Source: JAXFQS01 sp034178815
GTDB lineage: Bacteria; Verrucomicrobiota; Kiritimatiellia; RFP12; DVOR01
NCBI GenBank assembly: GCA_034178815.1
Contig: JAXFQS010000034.1
Location: 1-7,583 of the forward strand
Reading direction: 5' to 3'
DNA length: 7,583 nt
Shown here: positions 1-5,873 of the stretch, piece after piece
Layout of the letters: the number at the start of each line of letters is the position of its first letter
Numbering within the stretch: the stretch's first letter is position 1
The notes under the pieces: generated by a model
The model's database searches: none
What the model was told of the DNA's origin: nothing
The model's input: only the letters and a program-made list of their open reading frames with translations
Translations under genes and position numbers: made by a program

Positions 1-42
1 CGGCACAAGTATCCACGCCCAACCGTCAGAAATAATTTTCAT
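1..42 (-). CDS. Start of a divergent gene cut by the left edge; possibly phosphatidylserine decarboxylase family
   Basis: On the minus strand an ATG at 42-40 opens a frame of 14 codons, MKIISDGWAWILVP, that is still open at the window edge. The start is supported by an AAGG Shine-Dalgarno (complement of 49-52) six bases upstream and by a sigma70-like promoter at 73-101 on the same strand. The peptide resembles the N-terminus I recall for the phosphatidylserine decarboxylase family (M-K-I-x-x-[DE]-G-x-x-[FW]-I-L-x-P, followed by a membrane segment), an inner-membrane phospholipid enzyme. With only 14 residues this assignment is tentative; that a gene starts here is more secure than its identity. 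It diverges from the symporter operon across an unusually long intergenic region. Confidence 0.5.
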   Translation of the reverse strand, partial: MKIISDGWAWILVP

Positions 43-72
43 AAAGAACCTTGTTAAAATCCTAAAGTCGAC

Positions 73-101
73 ATTATAGGTGACTGCCTCGTGAAAATCA
101 A
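73..101 (-). promoter_or_regulatory. Sigma70-like promoter for the divergent left-edge gene
   Basis: Read on the minus strand, TTGATT (complement of 96-101) and a perfect TATAAT (complement of 73-78) are separated by 17 bases. Transcription would start near 66, giving a leader of roughly 24 bases that contains the AAGG ribosome site before the ATG at 42. The position, spacing and perfect -10 make this one of the two best promoter matches in the window. A weaker plus-strand candidate overlaps it: TTGTTA at 51-56, 17 bases, then TTATAG at 74-79. Confidence 0.55.
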
Positions 102-124
102 GCAGAAACCCTACGGCGCGTCGT

Positions 125-350
125 TCCTCCAGCAGTTGGGGGACCGGCGGATAGGGGAATGAGATAGCAACCAGCCGGGGGCGGAGGTGGGTATCGATCC
201 CCCTCCAAGGTGGGTTCCAGCGGCTCCCCAAGATAGGTAGGTCGAGGAGGACTGGGTTGGTATCTTATGGTCTGCCTTCTGGCACCCGGCGCAATCGGAC
301 GCTAGGGCTTCGCCGGCGAGGGCGGGGGCAAAGGGTTGACCGCTTGCCTG
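125..350 (+). ncRNA. Candidate structured RNA or leader: G-rich block of successive hairpins
   Basis: The gap between the divergent promoter and agcS (43-484) has no convincing gene but holds a run of hairpins. Seen directly: 125-131/137-143 (7 bp with one wobble, 5-base loop); 144-148/174-178 (CCGGC/GCCGG); 183-191/199-206 (GGAGG and GGG pairing with CCC and CCTCC around one bulged T, loop TATCGAT); 273-276/281-284 (TGCC-TTCT-GGCA); 300-308/312-318 (7 bp with a 2-base bulge); 327-331/344-348 (GGCAA/TTGCC, plus an inner GG/CC pair closing a TTGA loop). AGCCG at 173-177 can alternatively pair with CGGCT at 221-225, and CTGGGT at 252-257 with ACCCGG at 284-289, so two states are possible. The plus strand is G-rich. 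I see no hallmark of a known riboswitch, RNase P RNA, tmRNA or SRP RNA. It may be an independent RNA or an agcS leader; the strand is inferred from the G-richness. Confidence 0.3.
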
Positions 351-375
351 GCATAGGGGTGAAATGCGGATTCGG

Positions 376-389
376 CACAATATATTGTG
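376..389. promoter_or_regulatory. Perfect 14-bp palindrome, possible operator
   Basis: CACAATATATTGTG is a perfect inverted repeat with no spacer. It is AT-rich inside GC-rich surroundings and lies about 100 bases upstream of the likely agcS start, just after the hairpin block. Size, symmetry and location fit a dimeric regulator site. The half-sites are in the opposite order to a Rex site (TTGTG...CACAA), and I cannot name the regulator. Confidence 0.35.
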
Positions 390-439
390 GTCTAGTTCAG
401 GTTTTGGCGCATTTTGTGGTGGAGGTCAGCGGTTTGAAC

Positions 440-468
440 TTGTTTCCGGACAGAAGAATGGCTATAAT
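440..468 (+). promoter_or_regulatory. Possible agcS promoter with perfect TATAAT
   Basis: TTGTTT at 440-445 is followed by 17 bases and then TATAAT at 463-468. Transcription would start near 475, leaving only about 10 bases before the ATG at 485. If this promoter is real, the in-frame ATGs at 458 and 467 cannot be used from this transcript and the start is 485 or 491. The -35 box is poor (three of six). Confidence 0.3.
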
Positions 469-484
469 GCCCACCTATCCCGAG

Positions 485-1837
485 ATGCCCATGCTGGAGT
501 TTGTCACCTTAGTTAGAGACTGGATTTGGAGTGCGCCGCTGATGGCCCTCTTGCTGGGGACAGGCGTATGGTTCTCCATCATCCTCGGCTGGGTTCAGTT
601 TCGCCACCTGCCCAAGGCCTTGCGTCTGCTGACTATCACCGAGCGCGGACACCACCACGGGGAAATATCCAACTTCCAAAGCCTGATGGGAGCGCTATCC
701 TCGACCGTCGGCGTCGGAAACATCGCGGGGGTGGCAACGGCTGTGGCGGCAGGCGGCCCCGGGGCGATTTTCTGGATTTGGTGTACGGGTGTGGTGGGGG
801 CGGCGACCAAATACGCTGAGGCTCTCCTGGCGGTACACTACCGCGTCCGCACCGACAAGGGAACATTCTGCGGCGGGCCTATGTATTACATCGAGTCGGG
901 GTTGGGGCAGAAGTGGCTCGCCGTGCTTTTCGCCGCCTTCACCGTGCTGGCCAGTTTCGGCATCGGAAACACCGTGCAGGGCAACGCCATCAACGCCGCC
1001 TTGACCGGATTGTGGCCGGGGCTCTCCCCCAAAGTCGTGGCGGCGGCCCTGACGCTTTTAGTCGGCATCGTCGTCTTCGGCGGGCTTGGACGCCTGGCTA
1101 AAGTCGTCTCCGTTCTAGTGCCGGTGATGATTGGACTCTATGTCGTGGCGGTGGGCATTATTCTCCTCTGCAAAGCCAGCACGCTGCCCTCCGCCTTTGC
1201 CGAGATTTTCCGTTGCGCATTCACACCTACCGCCGCCACCGGAGGCTTCGCCGGCTCGATGGTCAAGGCTACCGTGAGCGTCGGTCTCTCCCGCGGACTC
1301 TTCTCGAACGAAGCCGGCATGGGCTCATCCCCCATCATTGCCGCCGCCGCCAAAACCAAAGACCCCGCCGCCCAGGCGTTGGTCTCTATGCTTCAGACTA
1401 TTATCGATACGCTAGTCGTCTGCACGCTGACCGGTTTGGCCCTGACCGTCACGGGAACCTGGACCAGCGGAGCAACCGGTCCTGCGCTGACAATGCAGGC
1501 TTTCGAATGCGTTCTTGGCCCCGCCGGAGGCTGGATTGTCTCCTTGAGCCTCGTCCTTTTCGCCTATTCCACCCTCATCGGTTGGGCCTACTACGGCGAG
1601 CGCGCCTTGACCTACCTTGCGGGCGAACGGTCCGTTCCAGTCTACCGCGCGATATTCGTCGCAACCGTCTCGGCGGGCGTACTGATGAGGCTCGAAGTTG
1701 TCTGGCAACTCTCCGATGTCCTGAATGGCCTGATGGCCGCCCCCAACCTGCTTGCCCTGCTCTGCCTAACCCCCGTTGTTCTCGGACAGACCCGCACTTT
1801 CCTGCGCACCAAACACCAGAAAACAAGGAACAGTTAA
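485..1837 (+). CDS. agcS: Sodium (or proton):alanine/glycine symporter, AgcS family
   Basis: This inner-membrane secondary transporter imports alanine and/or glycine with sodium or protons. From the ATG at 485 it has 450 residues, normal for the family, with about ten hydrophobic helices. Family motifs appear in order: TVGVGNIAGVATA (74-86), GGPGAIFWIW (90-99), GGPMYYIESGLG (130-141), QGNAI (165-169), FSNEAGMGSSPI (273-284), DTLVVCTLTG (308-317) and FAYSTLIGWAYYGE (359-372). The start is uncertain: in-frame ATGs at 458, 467, 485 and 491 all lack a good ribosome site. 485 best matches the usual N-terminus, with a short amphipathic stretch before W-S-A-P at 15-18. A TTG at 257 has an AGGAGG six bases upstream but would add 76 residues of arginine-rich, non-family sequence. 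The next gene abuts the stop codon, so the two are co-transcribed. Transported amino acid inferred from family only. Confidence 0.95.
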   Translation: MPMLEFVTLVRDWIWSAPLMALLLGTGVWFSIILGWVQFRHLPKALRLLTITERGHHHGEISNFQSLMGALSSTVGVGNIAGVATAVAAGGPGAIFWIWCTGVVGAATKYAEALLAVHYRVRTDKGTFCGGPMYYIESGLGQKWLAVLFAAFTVLASFGIGNTVQGNAINAALTGLWPGLSPKVVAAALTLLVGIVVFGGLGRLAKVVSVLVPVMIGLYVVAVGIILLCKASTLPSAFAEIFRCAFTPTAATGGFAGSMVKATVSVGLSRGLFSNEAGMGSSPIIAAAAKTKDPAAQALVSMLQTIIDTLVVCTLTGLALTVTGTWTSGATGPALTMQAFECVLGPAGGWIVSLSLVLFAYSTLIGWAYYGERALTYLAGERSVPVYRAIFVATVSAGVLMRLEVVWQLSDVLNGLMAAPNLLALLCLTPVVLGQTRTFLRTKHQKTRNS

Positions 1838-2113
1838 ATGAAAATCAAAGTCGGCCGAAAAGAGTTCGAAGCCTCGACTATCAAGACCCCCAATGTGTCG
1901 ATTCTGGTTATCGTAGGCAAAAAAGGATTGCTTGGTTGCGGGTATGTCAACCATATCGCCGGGGATAAGTTCGGCGATGCCGTCGCCATCGTTCGCGGGG
2001 TCAATTCCTACGACGATATGCTTGAAGCCACCGTCGCCGAAGTCAATGGTGCCGCCGCCGACCTGGGCGTCCATGTCGGTATGAGCGGCAAAGACGCATT
2101 GGCCCAATTCTAG
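1838..2113 (+). CDS. DUF1805 (YunC-like) protein of unknown function
   Basis: A 91-residue soluble protein without signal peptide or membrane segment. It matches the DUF1805 pattern known from Bacillus YunC: a beta-rich N-terminal half, a GLLGCGY turn (30-36, with Cys34), then SYDDMLEATV (57-66) and the C-terminal GMSGKDAL (81-88). The biochemical function of the family is not established to my knowledge. The ATG immediately follows the agcS stop (TAAATG) and has AAGGAA at 1825-1830, seven bases upstream, inside agcS, so translation is coupled to the symporter. Length and start fit the family. The tight coupling hints at a job related to amino-acid uptake or to the following pyruvate formate-lyase, but this is only positional. 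Confidence 0.85.
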   Translation: MKIKVGRKEFEASTIKTPNVSILVIVGKKGLLGCGYVNHIAGDKFGDAVAIVRGVNSYDDMLEATVAEVNGAAADLGVHVGMSGKDALAQF

Positions 2114-2137
2114 ATCCACCCGCTCCCCCCCTTTATT

Positions 2138-4348
2138 ATGACAGACGACTACATTCGCCCGAGCGCGGACATCAATGTTCGCGACTTCATCGCCGCCAAC
2201 TACACACCTTACGATGGCGATGCTTCCTTCCTTGCCCCCCCGACCGAACGCACGAATCGCCTGATGGAGAAGGTACGAGTCCTGCTTGCGGAAGAGCGGG
2301 AACGGGGCGTGCACGATATCGACACCAAGACCATATCCACGATTACCGCCCATGCGCCGGGATATATCGACCGCGACCTAGAGCAAATCGTCGGACTCCA
2401 GACCGATGCCCCACTCAAGCGGGCCATCATGCCCTTCGGCGGCATTCGTATGGTGCGCACCTCCCTTGAGGCTTATGGACGCACCCTCGACCCCGAGGTC
2501 GAAAGGATTTTTCGCTACAGAAAGACCCACAACGACGGCGTCTTTGATGTCTATTCGGATGAGATGAAGTTGGCCCGGCACAGCGGTATTATCACCGGTT
2601 TGCCCGATGCCTACGGACGAGGGCGCATCATCGGCGATTATCGGCGCATCCCGCTCTATGGCCTGGATTTCCTCATCAAGAAGAAACAAGAGGCTCTGCT
2701 TCGCTTCGTTTTCGATGCGATGGACTCGGAAGCCATTCGCATTCGGGAAGAGATAGCCGAGCAGATCCGGGCGCTTAAAGAGGTCGGGCAGATGGCAGCC
2801 AAGTATGGCTTCGACATCAGCCGCCCCGCGCAAGACACGCGCGAGGCCTTTCAGTGGCTCTATTTTGGCTATCTGGCGGCCGTCAAGGAGCAAAACGGCG
2901 CGGCTATGAGTCTCGGTCGAACCTCCACATTCCTTGACATCTACGCCGAACACGACTTGGCTAGTGGGCGATTCACGGAAAGCCAGATTCAGGAGATTGT
3001 CGACCACTTCGTCATGAAACTGCGATTGGTTCGGTTTCTGCGCACGCCTGCCTACGACGAGCTCTTCTCGGGGGACCCCACTTGGGTCACCGAGTCTATT
3101 GGCGGTGTGGGCGTCAATGGGCGGCATCGCGTCACGAAGATGAGTTTCCGCTTTCTCCATACGCTCGACAATCTCGGCCCGGCGCCCGAGCCCAACCTGA
3201 CCGTTTTGTGGAGCAGGCGCCTGCCCGAGGCGTTCAAGCGCTACTGCGCGGACATATCCATCCGCACCTCTTCAATCCAGTACGAGAACGACGATTTGAT
3301 GCGACAGTACCACGGTGACGACTATGGTATCGCGTGCTGTGTCTCTGCCATGCGAATCGGCAAGCAAATGCAGTTCTTCGGGGCTCGGGCCAACCTTGCC
3401 AAGGCGTTGCTCTATGCCATCAATGGCGGTATTGACGAGAAGACCGGGCAGCAGGTCGGGCCCGAGATGGCGCCCATTACGGACGATGTGCTGGACTACG
3501 AAACTGTCCGTCGGAAGTTCGATCAGGTGTGTCGCTGGCTCTCCAGACTCTATATCAACACGCTCAATGTCATCCACTTCATGCACGACAAGTACTGCTA
3601 CGAGCGCGAGGAGATGGCGTTGCACGACGAGGACATCATCCGAACCATGGCCTGTGGCGTTTCCGGGCTTTCGGTCGTGGCGGACAGCCTCTCTGCTATC
3701 AAGTACGCCAAAGTACATGTCCGCCGGGATGAGCGTGGCCTTGCGACGGCCTTTGATATAGAGGGAGATTTCCCCAAGTTCGGCAACAACGATCCGCGTG
3801 TCGATGATATCGCCGTGGAGGTGGTCAAGTCGTTCATGAGCCGCCTGCGCAAGCACCGAACTTACCGGAATGCTCGCCCGACGCTCTCGCTATTGACCAT
3901 TACTTCGAATGTCGTCTATGGCAAGAAGACCGGGGCAACGCCTGACGGGCGCAAGGCTGGCGAGCCGTTTGCCCCGGGGGCCAATCCGATGCACGGGCGG
4001 GATACGAACGGGTGCGTCGCCTCGCTCAAGTCGGTCGCCAAACTGCCCTATGAATATGCGGAGGACGGCATCAGCTACACATTCTCCATTGTCCCGGGGG
4101 CGTTGGGGCGGACGGATGCGGATCGGCGGAGCAACCTGGTTGGCCTGCTGGATGGCTTTTTCGGCGATATGGGACACCATATCAATGTCAATGTGCTTGA
4201 GCGCGAGATGCTTCTCGACGCGATGGAACACCCGGAACGCTACCCGCAATTGACTATTCGGGTTTCGGGATATGCCGTCAACTTCGTCAAGTTGACTCGC
4301 GAGCAGCAGCTTGATGTCATCAGTCGAACCTTCCACACGCGGTTCTGA
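2138..4348 (+). CDS. pflB: Pyruvate formate-lyase (formate C-acetyltransferase), glycyl radical enzyme
   Basis: This cytoplasmic enzyme converts pyruvate and CoA to acetyl-CoA and formate under anoxic conditions using an oxygen-sensitive glycyl radical. The 736 residues align end to end with E. coli PflB (760) from memory: [16 protein letters not shown] (13-28), [17 protein letters not shown] (154-170), [14 protein letters not shown] segment at 258-267, the adjacent active-site cysteines Cys400-Cys401 in [23 protein letters not shown] (591-605) and the C-terminal radical loop RVSGYAV with Gly711. All catalytic residues I can locate are present. Odd points: Ala404 replaces the Pro of the E. 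coli CCVSPM motif, and the loop before HHINVNV (680-686) is shorter. Its ATG has no Shine-Dalgarno; a run of seven C and TTTATT precede it, 24 bases after the DUF1805 stop. The activase gene overlaps its 3' end. It is a true PFL rather than a diol dehydratase or decarboxylase relative, given near-continuous similarity. Confidence 0.98.
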   Translation: MTDDYIRPSADINVRDFIAANYTPYDGDASFLAPPTERTNRLMEKVRVLLAEERERGVHDIDTKTISTITAHAPGYIDRDLEQIVGLQTDAPLKRAIMPFGGIRMVRTSLEAYGRTLDPEVERIFRYRKTHNDGVFDVYSDEMKLARHSGIITGLPDAYGRGRIIGDYRRIPLYGLDFLIKKKQEALLRFVFDAMDSEAIRIREEIAEQIRALKEVGQMAAKYGFDISRPAQDTREAFQWLYFGYLAAVKEQNGAAMSLGRTSTFLDIYAEHDLASGRFTESQIQEIVDHFVMKLRLVRFLRTPAYDELFSGDPTWVTESIGGVGVNGRHRVTKMSFRFLHTLDNLGPAPEPNLTVLWSRRLPEAFKRYCADISIRTSSIQYENDDLMRQYHGDDYGIACCVSAMRIGKQMQFFGARANLAKALLYAINGGIDEKTGQQVGPEMAPITDDVLDYETVRRKFDQVCRWLSRLYINTLNVIHFMHDKYCYEREEMALHDEDIIRTMACGVSGLSVVADSLSAIKYAKVHVRRDERGLATAFDIEGDFPKFGNNDPRVDDIAVEVVKSFMSRLRKHRTYRNARPTLSLLTITSNVVYGKKTGATPDGRKAGEPFAPGANPMHGRDTNGCVASLKSVAKLPYEYAEDGISYTFSIVPGALGRTDADRRSNLVGLLDGFFGDMGHHINVNVLEREMLLDAMEHPERYPQLTIRVSGYAVNFVKLTREQQLDVISRTFHTRF

Positions 4349-5069
4349 TTTGACGGGCTTCATCCATTCACGCGAGTCGTTTGGGACGCTGGACGGGCCG
4401 GGCATCCGCTATGTGGTCTTTCTGCAGGGATGCCCGCTTCGGTGCCGCTACTGCCACAACCCGGATACTTGGGTCTCCGGGGGCGAATCCATTGAGCCGG
4501 GGGAATTATTCCGGGAAGTCTGTCAGTACCGGGAGTACTTGACCGGTGGGGTGACTTTCTCGGGCGGTGAACCCCTGCTGCAAGCCGAGTTTGTCGCCGA
4601 ATGCTGCCACCTGTTCCGCCGGTCGGGGATGCACACGGCGCTTGATACATCGGGTGCGATGCCGTTGACGCCTCAGGTTCAAGAGGCCGTGTATCAGACC
4701 AATCTGGTCATCCTAGACCTGAAGTCAGCCGACACCAATCAGTGCCAATCTCTGACAGGGCAGGGGAACGAGAGGGCGTTTGAGTTGCTGGACTTCTGCG
4801 AGCAGGCGCGCAAGCCCGTCTGGATTCGGCAGGTGCAGGTTCCTGGGTGGACGCTTGAGGAGGCGCAATTGCGCCGGCTGGGGCGCAGGATTGAGCCTTA
4901 CCATTGCATCGAGCGGGTAGAGCTGCTACCCTACCACAAGATGGCAAAAGCCAAGTACGAGGCCCTCGGGATTACTCCCCCGCTGGCGGCGACGCCACCG
5001 CCGACTCCCCAGCAGATGTCCAAAGCCGAGAAGTGGCTAGCCTGGCGTCCCAAGGAGCCTTCGCCGTGA
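4314..5069 (+). CDS. pflA: Pyruvate formate-lyase activating enzyme (radical SAM)
   Basis: PflA cleaves S-adenosylmethionine at a [4Fe-4S] cluster and abstracts hydrogen from the PflB glycine (Gly711 here). From ATG 4314 the protein has 251 residues. The cluster motif CPLRCRYC gives Cys40, Cys44 and Cys47 (CX3CX2C). The SAM-binding [13 protein letters not shown] is at 78-90, LDTSG at 110-114, LDLK at 134-137, VPGWT at 176-180 and [18 protein letters not shown] at 203-220. The C-terminus has a proline-rich linker (222-232). The ATG overlaps pflB by 35 bases; a TTG at 4350, just past the pflB stop, or a TTG at 4311 are alternatives, all with weak ribosome sites. Conserved sequence begins at [16 protein letters not shown] (15-30), so any of these starts keeps it. 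The last bases overlap the next small gene (GTGA). Confidence 0.96.
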   Translation: MSSVEPSTRGSDLTGFIHSRESFGTLDGPGIRYVVFLQGCPLRCRYCHNPDTWVSGGESIEPGELFREVCQYREYLTGGVTFSGGEPLLQAEFVAECCHLFRRSGMHTALDTSGAMPLTPQVQEAVYQTNLVILDLKSADTNQCQSLTGQGNERAFELLDFCEQARKPVWIRQVQVPGWTLEEAQLRRLGRRIEPYHCIERVELLPYHKMAKAKYEALGITPPLAATPPPTPQQMSKAEKWLAWRPKEPSP

Positions 5070-5182
5070 TTCAACGACTTTGTTTTTTGCTGTTTTTTCT
5101 CCTCCTTTCGGGCTGTTCCCGCGAGGAGCCCATTGATGACCGTCTTTCCTCCGCAATAGAAAGGGCTTCGCAACATGAGTAG
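5066..5182 (+). CDS. Micro-lipoprotein of 38 residues, unknown function
   Basis: A GTG at 5066 overlaps the pflA stop in a GTGA junction and has AAGGAG at 5052-5057, eight bases upstream, a strong ribosome site. It encodes a compact type II signal peptide: MIQR, an unbroken hydrophobic core at 5-14, and lipobox LLSGC with Cys17 as the lipidation site. Ser18 follows, which in Gram-negative bacteria fits outer-membrane sorting. The mature peptide would be only 22 residues and charged (SREEPIDD, then an Arg/Glu-containing likely helix RLSSAIERASQ). The stop overlaps the purN start by eight bases. Overlaps on both sides, the ribosome site and the textbook lipobox argue for a real gene. The size resembles entericidin-type lipoproteins, but I see no sequence similarity that would name it. 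Confidence 0.65.
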   Translation: MIQRLCFLLFFLLLSGCSREEPIDDRLSSAIERASQHE

Positions 5183-5792
5183 ACTGACAATCGGCATTTT
5201 AGGCTCTGGCTCGGGCACCAACATGCAGTCCATCGTCGACGCCATTGACGCGGGCACGCTGGATGCAACCATAGCGGTGACGCTTTCCGATGTGCCTGAC
5301 GCTAAAATCCTCGACCGGGCGAAGTCCCGCGGCATTCCCGCACACTTCCTCGACTGCGCTCCCTGGAAGACCAAACTCGACGATGCGGCGCAGGATCGTT
5401 GTATCGACCTATTGCGATCCTACGGCGTAGATACCATAGTCTTGGCCGGATTCATGCGTATCGTCAAGCCCAAATTGTTGCAAGCATTCGGGGGCAGAGT
5501 TATCAACATCCATCCCGCAATCCTACCTTCCTTTCCCGGCATCGCCGGGTGGAAACAGGCCCTCGAATACGGAGCCAAGGTCGCCGGATGCACCGTCCAC
5601 TTCGTTGACAGCGGCACCGACACCGGCCCCATCATCGTCCAGAAAACCGTTCCCGTCCTAGAAGACGACACCCCCGAAACCCTCCACGCGCGCATCCAAG
5701 TCCAAGAGCACATCGCCTATCCCGAAGCCCTTCGCCTCCTCGCCGCTGAACGCCTCCAAATCGAAGGCCGCCGCGTACGCATTCTCCCCTGA
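5175..5792 (+). CDS. purN: Phosphoribosylglycinamide formyltransferase (GAR transformylase)
   Basis: PurN transfers the formyl group from 10-formyl-tetrahydrofolate to glycinamide ribonucleotide, the third step of de novo purine synthesis, in the cytoplasm. The 205 residues are of usual length. The N-terminal phosphate-binding GILGSGSGTNMQSI (7-20), the core VINIHPAILPSFPG (109-122) and the GCTVHFVDSGTDTGPII segment (138-154) are clear. The catalytic triad Asn111, His113 and Asp149 is intact (E. coli Asn106, His108, Asp144). The ATG at 5175 has AAGGG at 5161-5165, nine bases upstream, and overlaps the end of the micro-lipoprotein gene, so it appears translationally coupled to the pfl block. 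No other purine gene lies in the window. The 3' third is strikingly C-rich at third codon positions compared with pflA. Confidence 0.96.
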   Translation: MSRLTIGILGSGSGTNMQSIVDAIDAGTLDATIAVTLSDVPDAKILDRAKSRGIPAHFLDCAPWKTKLDDAAQDRCIDLLRSYGVDTIVLAGFMRIVKPKLLQAFGGRVINIHPAILPSFPGIAGWKQALEYGAKVAGCTVHFVDSGTDTGPIIVQKTVPVLEDDTPETLHARIQVQEHIAYPEALRLLAAERLQIEGRRVRILP

Positions 5793-5835
5793 TTAGGCCC
5801 ATCGCTCTTTTTTCCAAGCCCAATCCATTATCCGC

Positions 5836-5864
5836 TTGAAAAGCCAGCCCGATTGCCCTATCAT
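5836..5864 (+). promoter_or_regulatory. Strong sigma70-like promoter ahead of the metalloenzyme gene
   Basis: TTGAAA (5836-5841) and TATCAT (5859-5864) each match five of six consensus bases and are exactly 17 bases apart in the 81-base purN-metalloenzyme gap. Transcription would begin near 5871-5874, at or within a few bases of the ATG at 5874. No Shine-Dalgarno is visible there, so the transcript would be leaderless or nearly so. Confidence 0.5.
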
Positions 5865-5873
5865 ACCCTGCAG

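Noticed and set aside
2..79. Plus-strand frame of 26 codons open from the left edge to a TAG at 77-79, as the tail of an upstream gene
   Set aside because: It lies over the minus-strand promoter and gene start, which are better supported, and the peptide is unremarkable.
154..229. tRNA-like span: GGGGA and TCCCC 76 bases apart
   Set aside because: No D-arm, anticodon arm or T-arm (no GGTTCGAAT-type loop) can be drawn between them.
358..368. GGTGAAATGCG, identical to part of the 16S rRNA 690 region
   Set aside because: No flanking 16S sequence on either side; a short chance match.
125..375. Glycine, TPP, cobalamin or guanidine riboswitch upstream of agcS
   Set aside because: Isolated matches only (for example GGGGGCAAAGG near 324 and CTAGGG near 302); the conserved aptamer strings of these classes are missing.
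111..380. Minus-strand 89-residue open frame across the hairpin block
   Set aside because: Low-complexity Ser/Pro/Ala-rich translation, no ribosome site, no family resemblance, and it runs through the paired stems.
1213..1968. Plus-strand 251-residue frame within agcS
   Set aside because: Arg/Pro-rich out-of-frame shadow of a confidently identified transporter gene.
2378..3160. Minus-strand 260-residue frame opposite pflB
   Set aside because: Antisense shadow of conserved PFL codons; no ribosome site or family features.
4311..4322. TTGATGTCATCA, an FNR-box-like sequence near the pflA start
   Set aside because: Spacing is three instead of four bases, and it lies inside pflB coding sequence and over the pflA start.
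5766..5813. Rho-independent terminator after purN (GGCC/GGCC then six T)
   Set aside because: Only a four-base stem with a loop of about 26 bases and an eight-base gap to the T-run; too weak.
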